NCBI RefSeq assembly: GCF_022398315.1
Contig: NZ_JAKEVF010000001.1
Location: forward strand, 662,644 to 726,643
Length of the DNA stretch: 64,000 bases
Source: Shewanella sp. Isolate11
GTDB lineage: Bacteria > Pseudomonadota > Gammaproteobacteria > Enterobacterales > Shewanellaceae
Reading direction: 5' to 3'
This document shows, piece after piece, positions 18,621-29,178 of the stretch. Under the pieces are notes generated by a model, which had not been told where the DNA came from, searched no databases, and saw only the letters and a program-made list of their open reading frames with translations. The position numbers were made by a program, and so were the translations under genes. Within the stretch, counting starts at the first letter, position 1. Every line of letters begins with the position of its first letter.

Positions 18621-18732
18621 TTAGAAAAACTTGTTCAAATGGACTATTGGAGAAATGCTTAGAGTAACTACTTTAAGTAGGTTTGGGGCAAAACCAAGTT
18701 AGCTTTTGAATTAGCGACTCGCACCAAATGAA

Positions 18733-18900
18733 GTCAAATCGAAGAAATGAAATAACTCAGTGTAAACGCGCTTATGGCCTTCGAAATCATGGCCGAAAAT
18801 GTTCCTGACATCTTTCGGCATTCCCAACTTCCTTGTAGGTCAGATGATTTCGCAGAGCCCACATGGACGTGCTTGCGGCGTGCCAAAAGCGTGTTTGCAC
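18733..18900 (-). repeat. dispersed repeat, right inverted arm (copy B)
   Basis: Inverted partner of 16458-16573. Read on the minus strand it runs GTGCAAACACGCTTTTGGC, CTCTGCGAAATCATC, then an extra block of about 50 bp (starting TGACCTACAAGGAAGTTG) absent from copy A, then CCATGATTTCGAAGGCCA and AGCGCGTTTACAC. The remaining bases to 19109 hold no supported gene. The short direct repeat ACATTGAAGTG occurs twice near 19045-19070. Confidence 0.75.
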
Positions 18901-19109
18901 ACTCGCTCACCGCAGGTGATAGATTGCCATGAAGGCACACTTTCAAACACCCTTTCCAAAAAAGGCTGCGCCAACCGCGACTTAGCAAATAACAAAAATG
19001 CCAAACCTTCATTCCAAGGCCAATCCACTATGCCACTACAGAAATGACATTGAAGTGACATTGAAGTGACAACTGCAAAGAACAATTAGATCCCTGATGA
19101 GTGTTCAGC

Positions 19110-19862
19110 TCACTTATCTTCCAGTAACTTGGCTACACTCGGTTCTATTGCTTCCGCCCAAATTTCATAGCCTTTGGTATTCGGGTGCAGTAGGTCGGGC
19201 ATTATTGATTTAGGAAGTACCTTGTTCTCGTCAACAAACTTCGAGCCGATGTCGAGGTAGTACACCTGTTTACCGTCGGCCAAGGCGGGTAATCCTAGGT
19301 TGATCTGGTTAACCTTTTTACGCAGGTCATCATGTTCATCTGTGCCACGTGGGAATACTGACAGTAGCAGCACTTTGGTTTCGGGCAGTTTTTGCTCGAG
19401 TCTGGCAAGAATCATCTTCACACCTTCAACGGTCTGCTCAGGCGTGCTGGAACCGTGGCCGATATTGTTGGTGCCTATCATCATGACTGACAGTTTGGGA
19501 TTAATGCCATCGATTTCGCCATGATCGAGTCGCCAAAGTACGTGTTCGGTGCGATCTCCGGCGTAACCGATATTGAATGGCTTACGGCTCGCGTAATACT
19601 TGTTCCAAACTGGGCTGCCTTGGTCTTCTTCCCACCAATGGGTAATTGAGTCGCCGATCATCAGCAGCTCGACGTTGTCGGCCTTTTGTTTAACTTCGGC
19701 GAGCTTAGCTGCGTGACGCTCTTTCCACCACTGAAGCTCGTTTCTATCGATTGGTGTGATGGCTGGATTCACTGCACTTGTTTCTGCCGCCGACACATAG
19801 GTGCATCCCAAAATCATTAGCCCGAAAAAGGTGACAATGCTGCTGTGGATTTTTGTTTTCAT
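19110..19862 (-). CDS. Exported SGNH/GDSL-type lipase-esterase
   Basis: About 250 residues from the ATG at 19862, which has AAAGGA 7 bp upstream; a longer in-frame start at 19910 overlaps the upstream gene and lacks a site. The N-terminus is an export signal (IVTFFGLMILGCTYVSAAE): either cleaved after VSA or lipidated at the Cys of ILGC. The SGNH blocks are LMIGDSITHWW (nucleophile Ser), the oxyanion Gly in YAGDRTEHVLWRL, VMMIGTNNIGHG (Asn) and DLLHPNTKGYEIWA (Asp-His). The family closest by memory is the PAF-acetylhydrolase/sialate esterase-like group. It lies 19 bp after the alpha/beta hydrolase gene and is cotranscribed with it. Confidence 0.87.
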   Translation of the reverse strand: MKTKIHSSIVTFFGLMILGCTYVSAAETSAVNPAITPIDRNELQWWKERHAAKLAEVKQKADNVELLMIGDSITHWWEEDQGSPVWNKYYASRKPFNIGYAGDRTEHVLWRLDHGEIDGINPKLSVMMIGTNNIGHGSSTPEQTVEGVKMILARLEQKLPETKVLLLSVFPRGTDEHDDLRKKVNQINLGLPALADGKQVYYLDIGSKFVDENKVLPKSIMPDLLHPNTKGYEIWAEAIEPSVAKLLEDK

Positions 19863-19881
19863 TAGTAATCCTTTTTTAGAT

Positions 19882-20814
19882 TTAATTTTGTATAAATTCG
19901 CTAACTGCACTAATTAGCTCAGGTTTTATCGGTAAGTCAGGTTGATTGTAAGTACTCACGTTAGCTTGCTTATCTAGGGGCGATGGTTTGAAGATGTGAT
20001 TCATATTTTCAATGACCACTTTTTTAGCTCGCTGATTTGCTGCTGCCAGCTTGTCTGCATCGGCTAAGCTCACTTGAATATCGCTAGTACCTTGGACAAT
20101 TAACACGGGTTTCTGCAGTTTAGATATCTCTTTTTGTGGGTCGTATTTAAACCAAGAAATCATATAAGGCTGTACGCTTGGACGAAATAAGCCATTCAAA
20201 AATGGCGGCACATTTTCAACGGTTTGGCCTTGTAAGAGTTTATCTAGAATGGGTGTTGATTGCTCTAACACAACAGGCGGCTGCGCTTTTAACTGCTCAC
20301 GTAAGATTTGATCTATCGGCTGCCCTGCGCCGGCGATAGAAACAAATTTATCGACATTCTTTTGCTGAGCGGCAACCATGCCGATTAATGAGCCTTCGCT
20401 ATGGCCAATGACCACTATCTGCTTAAAGCGATCCAAATTATGCAGGTATTCAATCCAACTTTTTGCATCATCAATATAATTTTCAAAACGCAGGTCAATC
20501 TCATTTAGCCCCGCATCTTTGCTATGGCCAATGCCTCTTTTGTCATATCTTAATGATGAAATTCCGACTTTTAGCAGTTCATCAGCCAGCATTTTTAATG
20601 AGTTATTTTTCATTGCTGGATTATTGCCATCTCTGTCGGTTGGCCCCGAACCTGCGATAATTAATGCCACGGCTTTTGCGTTGTTTAAGTCATCGCTGAG
20701 CAGGGTGCCTTCTAATCTTCCGCTGCCCGTTTCAATACTGACAATTTCTGTGGTCGGGGTGGCGAAGAGATTAAAGCTAGTCAGTAACAAAAGTGATGTG
20801 ATGAGTAACTTCAT
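19882..20814 (-). CDS. Exported alpha/beta hydrolase
   Basis: 310 residues from the ATG at 20814 (AAGGA 6 bp upstream; an upstream start at 20841 lacks a site). The signal peptide is MKLLITSLLLLTSFNLFATP. The oxyanion region ALIIAGSGPTDRDGNN is followed by the nucleophile elbow VVIGHSEGSLIG (GxSxG), an acid region PVLIVQGTSDIQVSLADA, and a C-terminal histidine in VIENMNHIFKP. This pattern matches exported serine hydrolases of the DUF3887/esterase type. The substrate is unknown. It is the first gene of a two-gene secreted-hydrolase unit with the SGNH esterase. Confidence 0.85.
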   Translation of the reverse strand: MKLLITSLLLLTSFNLFATPTTEIVSIETGSGRLEGTLLSDDLNNAKAVALIIAGSGPTDRDGNNPAMKNNSLKMLADELLKVGISSLRYDKRGIGHSKDAGLNEIDLRFENYIDDAKSWIEYLHNLDRFKQIVVIGHSEGSLIGMVAAQQKNVDKFVSIAGAGQPIDQILREQLKAQPPVVLEQSTPILDKLLQGQTVENVPPFLNGLFRPSVQPYMISWFKYDPQKEISKLQKPVLIVQGTSDIQVSLADADKLAAANQRAKKVVIENMNHIFKPSPLDKQANVSTYNQPDLPIKPELISAVSEFIQN

Positions 20815-20931
20815 AATGTTCCTTATTGTTGTTGAATCCATAGCCTAGTGAATTGTTATACGGACATTTCTCAAAAAATGCCAGATCCAAACACAAGGGT
20901 GCTCACGACATACAGCTACCTTGTTCGGGTT

Positions 20932-20967
20932 AAAAAAAACGCTTTAACTTCTTTCAAAGTTAAAGCG
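20932..20967 (-). terminator. intrinsic terminator of gltBD
   Basis: Read on the minus strand, CGCTTTAAC and GTTAAAGCG pair and are followed by eight T residues (20932-20939 are A on the plus strand). It stands about 85 bp beyond gltD. A second hairpin without a U-run (GGCGCTTA/TAAGCGCC, 21004-21021) lies between it and the stop codon. Confidence 0.85.
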
Positions 20968-21052
20968 CCAAAATCACAAGCAAAAAGGTTAGGGAGAAAC
21001 CTTTGGCGCTTAGGTAAGCGCCTGAGTACATTTAGCTTCAAAGCTTTTCGAG

Positions 21053-22468
<1,416 letters not shown>

Positions 22469-25400
22469 TTACCCCGCTACTACTGACAGTTCTGGTTCTG
22501 ATTGTTCGAGTCGTAAGAGATCGCCAATCGCGACATTCTTAGGCTTGACCAATACGAAGCAATCGATCCAGTTTTCAAAATCATTTAACAACATCTTGGC
22601 GTGCTCGCTGCCGGTTTCGGCGAGATGTTCCTCGATAAGCCCTTTTAGGTGCTGCTGTTGGATAACAGAGTCAACCTTATGGGTATCAACCATGTCTGGG
22701 TTTACACGGCGATTAAAGTGGCCGAAACGGTCAAACACATAGGCGAATCCGCCTGTCATACCCGCGCCGAAGTTAACCCCTGTTTTACCTAAGACCACAA
22801 CGATACCGCCTGTCATATATTCACAGCCGTTATCGCCTAGACCTTCTACTACGGCGATGGCCCCCGAGTTACGTACCGCAAAACGCTCACCGGCTTGACC
22901 TGCAGCAAACAGCTTGCCGCCGCTCGCGCCATAAAGACAGGTGTTGCCGACAATCACGCTCTTTTCGCTTTGGAACATGCTGCCTACGGCTGGGTAGATG
23001 GTGATCTTACCGCCTGACATGCCTTTACCTACGTAATCGTTGGCATCGCCACATAGATTAAGTGATAGACCCGGCGCATTCCATACACCGAAGCTTTGGC
23101 CGGCACTACCGCTGAAGTTCAATTGCACAGGGGCTTTTGCACCTTCACGTCCAACATGGGTTGCAATATGTCCTGAAAGTGCGGCGCCAACAGAGCGATC
23201 TGTGTTGTTGATCTCAAAACGGCTTTCGAAAGGGGCACCTTGCTCAACCGCTTCTTTCGCTGCGATTAAGATAGTTTGGTTTAGTGCACCTTTATCCGAT
23301 GTTGGGTTGGTTTCTTGCCAAGTTAGGGCGCAACCTGCAGGTACGCTTGGCTTGTACAAGATGGCCGACAGATCCAGTTGTTGCTGTTTGGCGGTATCAC
23401 CTTCGAGGGCATGTAGCCAATCGCTACGGCCAACTAACTGCTCAAATTCGCTGACACCCAAGGCCGCCATCCATTCACGGATCTCTTGCGCCATAAACTC
23501 AAAATAAGTCATGACACGTTCTGGTAAGCCGTGGTAGTGCTTATCACGCAGTTGTTGATTCTGAGTTGCCACACCTGTAGCACAGTTGTTTAGGTGACAA
23601 ATACGTAGGTATTTACAGCCCAGCGCGATCATCGGCACGGTACCGAAACCAAAAGACTCAGCACCTAAAAGTGCCGCCTTAATGACATCGGTGCCGGTTT
23701 TTAAGCCGCCATCCACTTGCAGACGGATCTTATGACGCAGACCGTTTTCGACCAGAGATTGGTGTACTTCGGCTAAGCCAAGTTCCCATGGGCTACCGGC
23801 ATATTTCACCGAAGTGATAGGACTTGCGCCCGTACCGCCGTCATAACCTGAGATGGTGATCATATCGGCATAAGCTTTAGCAACACCGGTTGCAATGGTT
23901 CCGACACCTGGCTCTGAAACCAGTTTCACCGAGATCATCGCTTTAGGATTGATCTGTTTTAGATCGAAGATCAGCTGAGCTAAATCTTCAATCGAATAGA
24001 TATCATGATGCGGTGGCGGCGAGATCAGTGTGACGCCAGGACGCGCATTACGCAGTGCTGCAATCTCGACACTCACCTTATGGCCCGGTAGCTGACCCCC
24101 TTCACCGGGTTTTGCCCCTTGTGCGACTTTAATCTGTAGCACTTCGGCATTGACCAGATAATGGGCGGTAACACCAAAACGACCTGAGGCGACCTGTTTA
24201 ATTGCCGAGTTACGCTCGGAGTTAAAGCGACGAGGATCTTCTCCGCCTTCCCCTGAGTTTGAACGACCGCCAAGACGGTTCATCGCCACCGCGAGGGCTT
24301 CATGTGCCTCAGGGCTTAATGCGCCGATACTCATGGCTGCGCTATCGAATCTTGGGTATAAACTCTGTGGTTGCTCGACATTATCCACTTCAATTGCTGC
24401 CTGATCGCTTTTCACCTCAAACAGGTCGCGAAGCGTAGCAACAGGACGATCATCTACTAGTTCGGTAAAACGTTTGTACTCTCCGTAGTTTTGATCACGC
24501 AAGCTGCTTTGAAGTGTGTTGACAACATCAGGGTTGAAACAGTGGTATTCGCCGCCGTCGACATATTTCAGCAAACCGCCTTGTGGCAGTGGCTGATGTT
24601 TTTGGAAAGCTAGCTTCTGTAATTTCTGTTGATCTTGTTCGAGCAGATCGAAACTAGCACCTTCGATACGGCTGATCACACCTTTAAAGCAGAGTTCAAC
24701 CACATCGGATGCTAGACCAATAGCTTCAAACTGTTGGCTACAACGGTAAGAGGCGACGGTACTGATGCCCATCTTCGACATGATCTTGCGCAGACCCTTG
24801 TCGATACCGTAACGGAAATTGAGCATTAACTGTTGGGTCTCATTGACCCCACGGTTAACCGCTAAGGCCGAGATGCTCTCATAGGCTAAATAAGGGTAAA
24901 TGGCTGTAGCACCGAAGCCGAGTAATACTGCAAAGTGGTGCGGATCACGCGCCGATGCAGTTTCAACTATGATGTTGGTGTCGCAGCGCAGACTCTTATC
25001 TACCAAGACACGTTGTACCGCGCCTACCGCCATTGCAGCAGGTACGACTTGCTTACTCTTATCGGTGGCTCTGTCAGACAAGATGAGCAATGTAGTGCCT
25101 GTGCGCGCTAGGCGTTCTGCTTCATCACAGATGCGCTTAACAGCGGCTTCTAGACCTTCGCTAAGGTCATAGTTAAGGTCAACCTTGTTGGCGCGATAAT
25201 AAGTGGCGTCCAGTGCCATAAGCTGGCTGAAGTCACTGTAAAGCAATACAGGCGAGTTAAACATGACGCGATAAGCGTGACCTGTGGTTTCGTTAAACAG
25301 GTTTTGCTCGCGGCCAATACAGGTGGCTAACGACATCACGTGTTTTTCACGTAATGGATCGATAGGAGGGTTGGTAACCTGGGCAAACTTCTGACGGAAG

Positions 25401-26917
25401 TAGTCATACAGGGTTCGAGACTTTTTCGATAGCACTGCCATCGGTGTGTCGTCGCCCATAGAGCCGATCGCTTCTTCCCCTTTTTCGGCAAGCACCCAAA
25501 TTACTTGTTCTAGCTCTTCGCGAGAGTAACCAAATTGCTTTTGATACTGCAATAAAGTGTCGTTTGAGAATTCGCATACCCCTTGAGCCTCGTTTGGCAT
25601 CTGCTCGGCAGGGATCAAGGTTTGGCTGTTTTTCGCCATCCACTCTTTATAGGGGTGACGACGTTTAAGATCGTTATCGATCTCAAACGAAGAATAGAGT
25701 TGACCATTTAAGGTATCGAGCACCAAAAGTTCACCTGGACCAACACGGCCTTTTTCGACCACTTCGTCTGGGGCGTAATCCCAGATGCCAATTTCTGACG
25801 CTAGGGTTAAGATGCGATCTTTGGTGATCACATAACGTGATGGACGCAGGCCGTTACGGTCAACCGCACAGGCTGCATGACGGCCATTGGTCATTACAAT
25901 GCCAGCTGGACCATCCCAAGGCTCCATATGCATGGAGTTGAAGTCATAGAAGGCTTTTAGCTCATCATCCATCTCTGGATTACTTTGCCATGCGGGCGGA
26001 ATCAACAGACGCATTGCACGGTAGAGATCCATACCACCGGCAAGCAACATCTCTAGCATGTTGTCTAAAGAGGATGAATCTGAGCCGGTTTCGTTAACAA
26101 AAGGCGCTGCTTGCTGGAGATCCGGTAACAGAGGTGCATTGAATTTATATGCACGAGCACGTGCCCATTGGCGGTTACCGGTAATGGTGTTGATCTCACC
26201 ATTGTGTGCCAGATATCTAAAGGGCTGGGCGAGGGGCCATTTAGGTGAAGTATTGGTTGAGAAACGCTGGTGGAATAAACAGATAGCACTTTGCAGGCGA
26301 ATATCGGCAAGATCGGGATAGAAAGCCGGTAGATCAGCAGGCATCATTAAGCCTTTATAAACGATCACTTGGCCTGAAAGGCTGGCAACATAAAAATCTT
26401 CGCAATCTGTCATTTGCTGCTCAAGACGACGGCGTGCCATATAGAGGCGACGTTCTAAATCTTTTTCACGCCAACCCACAGGGGCATTGATCAGCACTTG
26501 CCAAATTTGAGGTTGGCTGGCTTGGCCGATAGGACCAAGTACATCTGGATTAATTGGAACCTCACGCCAGCCAGCAACGCTTAAGGTTTCCTTTTCTAAT
26601 TCGCGCTCAAGCAGGTGTTTGGTTTGGTTAGCAATTTGGTCATCTTGACTGAGAAACAACATACCAACGGCAAACTTACGGCTAAGATGCCAGTCATTTT
26701 CGGCGGCAACAGCCTCGAAAAATTTGATTGGGAGTTGCATAAGCAAACCGCAACCGTCACCAGTACGGCCATCTGCGGCGATGCCACCACGATGCTTCAT
26801 ACGGTCGAGACCGTGGATCGCAGTACGCACAATTCTATGGCTGGCTTCGCCATCCATCTGGGCTATCAAGCCAAAGCCACAGTTATCCCGTTCAAAACTG
26901 GGGTGATACAAGCTCAT
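22469..26917 (-). CDS. gltB: Glutamate synthase (NADPH) large subunit
   Basis: 1482 residues, close to the E. coli mature-type subunit. After a short propeptide the catalytic cysteine lies in SFERDNCGFGLIAQMDGE (Cys13), the N-terminal Ntn amidotransferase nucleophile. The first domain (to about 420) releases ammonia from glutamine; the central and FMN domains (about 800-1200) hold GGRSNSGEGGEDPRRF and the synthase site SGYDGGTGASPITS. A 3Fe-4S ligand cluster is at MIALGCKYLRICHLNNCATGVATQ. The C-terminal beta-helix domain begins near 1235 (GHIATHVG...). It is first in the gltBD operon and faces yhcC across a 475-bp regulatory region. Confidence 0.98.
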   Translation of the reverse strand: MSLYHPSFERDNCGFGLIAQMDGEASHRIVRTAIHGLDRMKHRGGIAADGRTGDGCGLLMQLPIKFFEAVAAENDWHLSRKFAVGMLFLSQDDQIANQTKHLLERELEKETLSVAGWREVPINPDVLGPIGQASQPQIWQVLINAPVGWREKDLERRLYMARRRLEQQMTDCEDFYVASLSGQVIVYKGLMMPADLPAFYPDLADIRLQSAICLFHQRFSTNTSPKWPLAQPFRYLAHNGEINTITGNRQWARARAYKFNAPLLPDLQQAAPFVNETGSDSSSLDNMLEMLLAGGMDLYRAMRLLIPPAWQSNPEMDDELKAFYDFNSMHMEPWDGPAGIVMTNGRHAACAVDRNGLRPSRYVITKDRILTLASEIGIWDYAPDEVVEKGRVGPGELLVLDTLNGQLYSSFEIDNDLKRRHPYKEWMAKNSQTLIPAEQMPNEAQGVCEFSNDTLLQYQKQFGYSREELEQVIWVLAEKGEEAIGSMGDDTPMAVLSKKSRTLYDYFRQKFAQVTNPPIDPLREKHVMSLATCIGREQNLFNETTGHAYRVMFNSPVLLYSDFSQLMALDATYYRANKVDLNYDLSEGLEAAVKRICDEAERLARTGTTLLILSDRATDKSKQVVPAAMAVGAVQRVLVDKSLRCDTNIIVETASARDPHHFAVLLGFGATAIYPYLAYESISALAVNRGVNETQQLMLNFRYGIDKGLRKIMSKMGISTVASYRCSQQFEAIGLASDVVELCFKGVISRIEGASFDLLEQDQQKLQKLAFQKHQPLPQGGLLKYVDGGEYHCFNPDVVNTLQSSLRDQNYGEYKRFTELVDDRPVATLRDLFEVKSDQAAIEVDNVEQPQSLYPRFDSAAMSIGALSPEAHEALAVAMNRLGGRSNSGEGGEDPRRFNSERNSAIKQVASGRFGVTAHYLVNAEVLQIKVAQGAKPGEGGQLPGHKVSVEIAALRNARPGVTLISPPPHHDIYSIEDLAQLIFDLKQINPKAMISVKLVSEPGVGTIATGVAKAYADMITISGYDGGTGASPITSVKYAGSPWELGLAEVHQSLVENGLRHKIRLQVDGGLKTGTDVIKAALLGAESFGFGTVPMIALGCKYLRICHLNNCATGVATQNQQLRDKHYHGLPERVMTYFEFMAQEIREWMAALGVSEFEQLVGRSDWLHALEGDTAKQQQLDLSAILYKPSVPAGCALTWQETNPTSDKGALNQTILIAAKEAVEQGAPFESRFEINNTDRSVGAALSGHIATHVGREGAKAPVQLNFSGSAGQSFGVWNAPGLSLNLCGDANDYVGKGMSGGKITIYPAVGSMFQSEKSVIVGNTCLYGASGGKLFAAGQAGERFAVRNSGAIAVVEGLGDNGCEYMTGGIVVVLGKTGVNFGAGMTGGFAYVFDRFGHFNRRVNPDMVDTHKVDSVIQQQHLKGLIEEHLAETGSEHAKMLLNDFENWIDCFVLVKPKNVAIGDLLRLEQSEPELSVVAG

Positions 26918-27081
26918 TATTAAAACTCCCTAATACTAACCAATACTACGTCGGGGAAAATTGCTGCTAACGATATGCACCCGAACCAACCAAATTAACT
27001 TTTGCCCAGTCAAAGGTCAATCCAAATTTATGCATAAAATATTGCTATTTATAAGTGTTTTGAATTACTGACGTTTTAACC

Positions 27082-27097
27082 TTACGTTAACGTTAAC
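27082..27097. promoter_or_regulatory. candidate LiuR-type operator in the gltB-yhcC regulatory region
   Basis: The stretch TTACGTTAACGTTAAC contains the palindromic core ACGTTAACGT. This resembles the binding motif I remember for LiuR, a MerR-family regulator of branched-chain amino acid catabolism in Shewanella. It lies about 165 bp upstream of gltB, inside the 26918-27392 gap. That gap is otherwise AT-rich with long T-runs and shows no other clear gene. The assignment rests on memory of the consensus. Confidence 0.4.
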
Positions 27098-27226
27098 TGT
27101 ATTTTTGTTTGTATAACCTTATGAATAAAAAGAATTTTGATTATTTCGATGTTTGTTGTTTACTTTTGCTTAACAATGTTTTCAATTGTTCACTTTTTTT
27201 GAAAAGTGATTTTTTTTGCAGATACA

Positions 27227-27240
27227 GTGAATGGATTCAC
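27227..27240. promoter_or_regulatory. palindrome GTGAATGGATTCAC in the gltB-yhcC gap
   Basis: A perfect 6-bp dyad with a 2-bp spacer. It resembles half of an ArgR box (TGAAT...ATTCA), but ArgR half-sites are 4 bp apart, so it is not a standard ArgR site. Just upstream, CACTTTT and AAAAGTG form a weak hairpin followed by eight Ts on the plus strand. Function unknown. Confidence 0.3.
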
Positions 27241-27392
27241 GTTTTAGCTGAGGGCTAGGTGAGGGCAATAACTGCATTTGTCGTTATTGTGATTTATCCC
27301 TCAATTTTTACTGGGTTGTTTGAGTTAGACCAAAGTTTGCTTGTTTAGCATTAGGTAGAATACGCGGCCGTAGAAATAGTTGAGTGTAATAA

Positions 27393-28313
27393 GTGGGTTT
27401 AGATAGTCATGTAAATACTTTTGGGGTTCAATGCCGACAAAAGTATGGTGAACGGCTTAAAAAATTAACTATAGATGCTAAGTTTACCTGCCCAAACCGT
27501 GACGGTACCTTAGGAAGGGGAGGTTGTACCTTCTGTAATGTTGAATCCTTTAGTCATGAACATGGCACATTAGATTCTATCGCCGAGCAACTCGCCAAAG
27601 GCCGCGAACGTAGTAAAGGTAAAAGCTCCAAATTTATCGCTTATTTTCAGGCGTATACCAGTACTTATGATGAATACCAAGTGCTGAAACTGAAATACGA
27701 TGAAGCGATACAAGACTCTGACATCGTCGGTTTGTGCGTGGGAACCCGTCCGGATTGTGTGCCACAAGCAGTGATCGATCTCTTGGCGAGTTACCAGCAA
27801 AAGGGGATCGAGGTTTGGTTGGAGTTAGGGCTGCAAACCGCCAATCCTGATACCTTAAAACGAATCAACCGTGGTCATGGTTTCGATGAATATCGAGATA
27901 CCGTGATTAGGGCTCGCCGAGCAGGAATTAAGGTGTGTACCCATTTAATTTTGGGGTTACCTGGTGAAACTCATAGTGATTATCTGGCGACCCATAAGGC
28001 GGTTATCGATTGTGGTGTCGATGGACTAAAATTACACCCTCTGCATATTGTAGAAGGAAGCACACTGGCTAAGGCTTGGCGTGCTGACCGTCTCGAGTTA
28101 TTGACCTTAGAACAATACGCCTATAGTGTTTCTGAGTTGATCCGCTATACGCCTAAAGATATTGTTTTTCATCGTGTTACTGCTTATGCGAAGAAGCCAA
28201 TGTTACTGGCTCCCGATTGGTGTGCTTTTCGTTGGGAGGGCTTAGTGGCCATTGTAAATGACCTAGAGGCACATGGGGGGCAGGGACACTATTTAGGGAC
28301 ATTGAGCTATTAA
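27393..28313 (+). CDS. yhcC: YhcC-family (TIGR01212) radical SAM protein
   Basis: 306 residues starting at a GTG. The radical SAM cluster ligands lie in CPNRDGTLGRGGCTFC near residue 34, followed by FQAYTSTYDEYQVLK, the SAM-binding stretch IVGLCVGTRPDCVP, and WLELGLQTANPDTLKRINRG. Sequence and length match E. coli YhcC closely. There yhcC also lies beside gltB, so this is a conserved neighbourhood. The biochemical reaction is unknown to me. It is divergent from gltBD. Confidence 0.93.
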   Translation: MGLDSHVNTFGVQCRQKYGERLKKLTIDAKFTCPNRDGTLGRGGCTFCNVESFSHEHGTLDSIAEQLAKGRERSKGKSSKFIAYFQAYTSTYDEYQVLKLKYDEAIQDSDIVGLCVGTRPDCVPQAVIDLLASYQQKGIEVWLELGLQTANPDTLKRINRGHGFDEYRDTVIRARRAGIKVCTHLILGLPGETHSDYLATHKAVIDCGVDGLKLHPLHIVEGSTLAKAWRADRLELLTLEQYAYSVSELIRYTPKDIVFHRVTAYAKKPMLLAPDWCAFRWEGLVAIVNDLEAHGGQGHYLGTLSY

Positions 28314-28504
28314 TCATTGGTTGATTGATATTACAAAGTAAGCCAAGTTTTGATTGTTTGATTAACGAAAGGTTAAAAATTAGTTAAATAACAAAGGTTT
28401 TTACCTCCATATACCTGCAATTAGTTGCACCCGCAATTATAGACGGTATTATGTGGTGAATTTATTTTCATACAGTAAAGCATTATTTTGAGGGGTGCCT
28501 TGAT

Positions 28505-28870
28505 ATGGCAACAGCTGAGTTAGAATCAATATTGGATCTCAACACACTTGAGCAATACTGCAGTGCAATCGGTGCTGGTACCTTGCTTAAAAGTGTCGTC
28601 TTGTTTGAGCAGCTTATGCCTGAGTATGTCGGCAACCTAGTTAACGCAAAAGAAGCACAAGATAAAGAAACCTTGTGTTCAGAAGCGCATAAATTCAAAG
28701 GTGCTGCGGGTTCGGTTGGTTTAAAACGTATCCAGCAATATGCTCAATTACTGCAACACGGTGAAGCCCCTGAATGGGCAGAAGGACATGAAGCTTGGTT
28801 ACAAGTGATTGTTGATAACGCCAGCAAAGATTTAAGTGAGCTTAAGCAGTATTTAGAATCAAAAGCTTAA
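28505..28870 (+). CDS. hptA: Histidine phosphotransfer protein HptA (Arc system)
   Basis: 121-residue single-domain HPt protein, an all-helical four-helix bundle. The phosphorylated histidine is in EAHKFKGAAGSVGLKRIQQYA near residue 62. In Shewanella the ArcB-like sensor lacks its own HPt domain and the stand-alone HptA (SO_1327 in S. oneidensis) relays phosphate to ArcA; the position between yhcC and oxyR matches that gene. E. coli yhcC lies next to arcB, so this location fits a split descendant of the ArcB HPt region. The ATG has GAGGGG 8 bp upstream. It is monocistronic and ends in a strong terminator. Confidence 0.92.
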   Translation: MATAELESILDLNTLEQYCSAIGAGTLLKSVVLFEQLMPEYVGNLVNAKEAQDKETLCSEAHKFKGAAGSVGLKRIQQYAQLLQHGEAPEWAEGHEAWLQVIVDNASKDLSELKQYLESKA

Positions 28871-28894
28871 GTTACGCAGATACGCCTAACGGTT

Positions 28895-28930
28895 AAAACC
28901 CTCAATGAGCAATCATCGAGGGTTTTTTTT
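28895..28930 (+). terminator. intrinsic terminator of hptA
   Basis: AAAACCCTC and GAGGGTTTT pair across a 14-nt loop and run into a long T-tract. It lies 24 bp beyond the stop. Confidence 0.9.
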
Positions 28931-29178
28931 GTGGTCTTGCTGATGACTAGCCTGATTGGTATTACAACAGTAACTGACGGCTGTGCGGATGATTGAGTTG
29001 TCTGTTATATCGGCTTAGGTGAAATGTGTAGGCTTAAAGCGGTTGAGCGTGTCCTTGAGTCTGGCTAGATTTTAGCTCTGAGTCACAAAACAGCTTTTAA
29101 ACAGAGGGATAGATACGACTTGGTGTGCTAAAGTTAGATTGAATATTTGAATATAAAAACTTGTTGGTAATCGATTTT

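Noticed and set aside
16458..18900. Composite transposon formed by the two repeat arms
   Set aside because: No transposase gene, no terminal inverted repeats or target duplication at the arm ends were seen.
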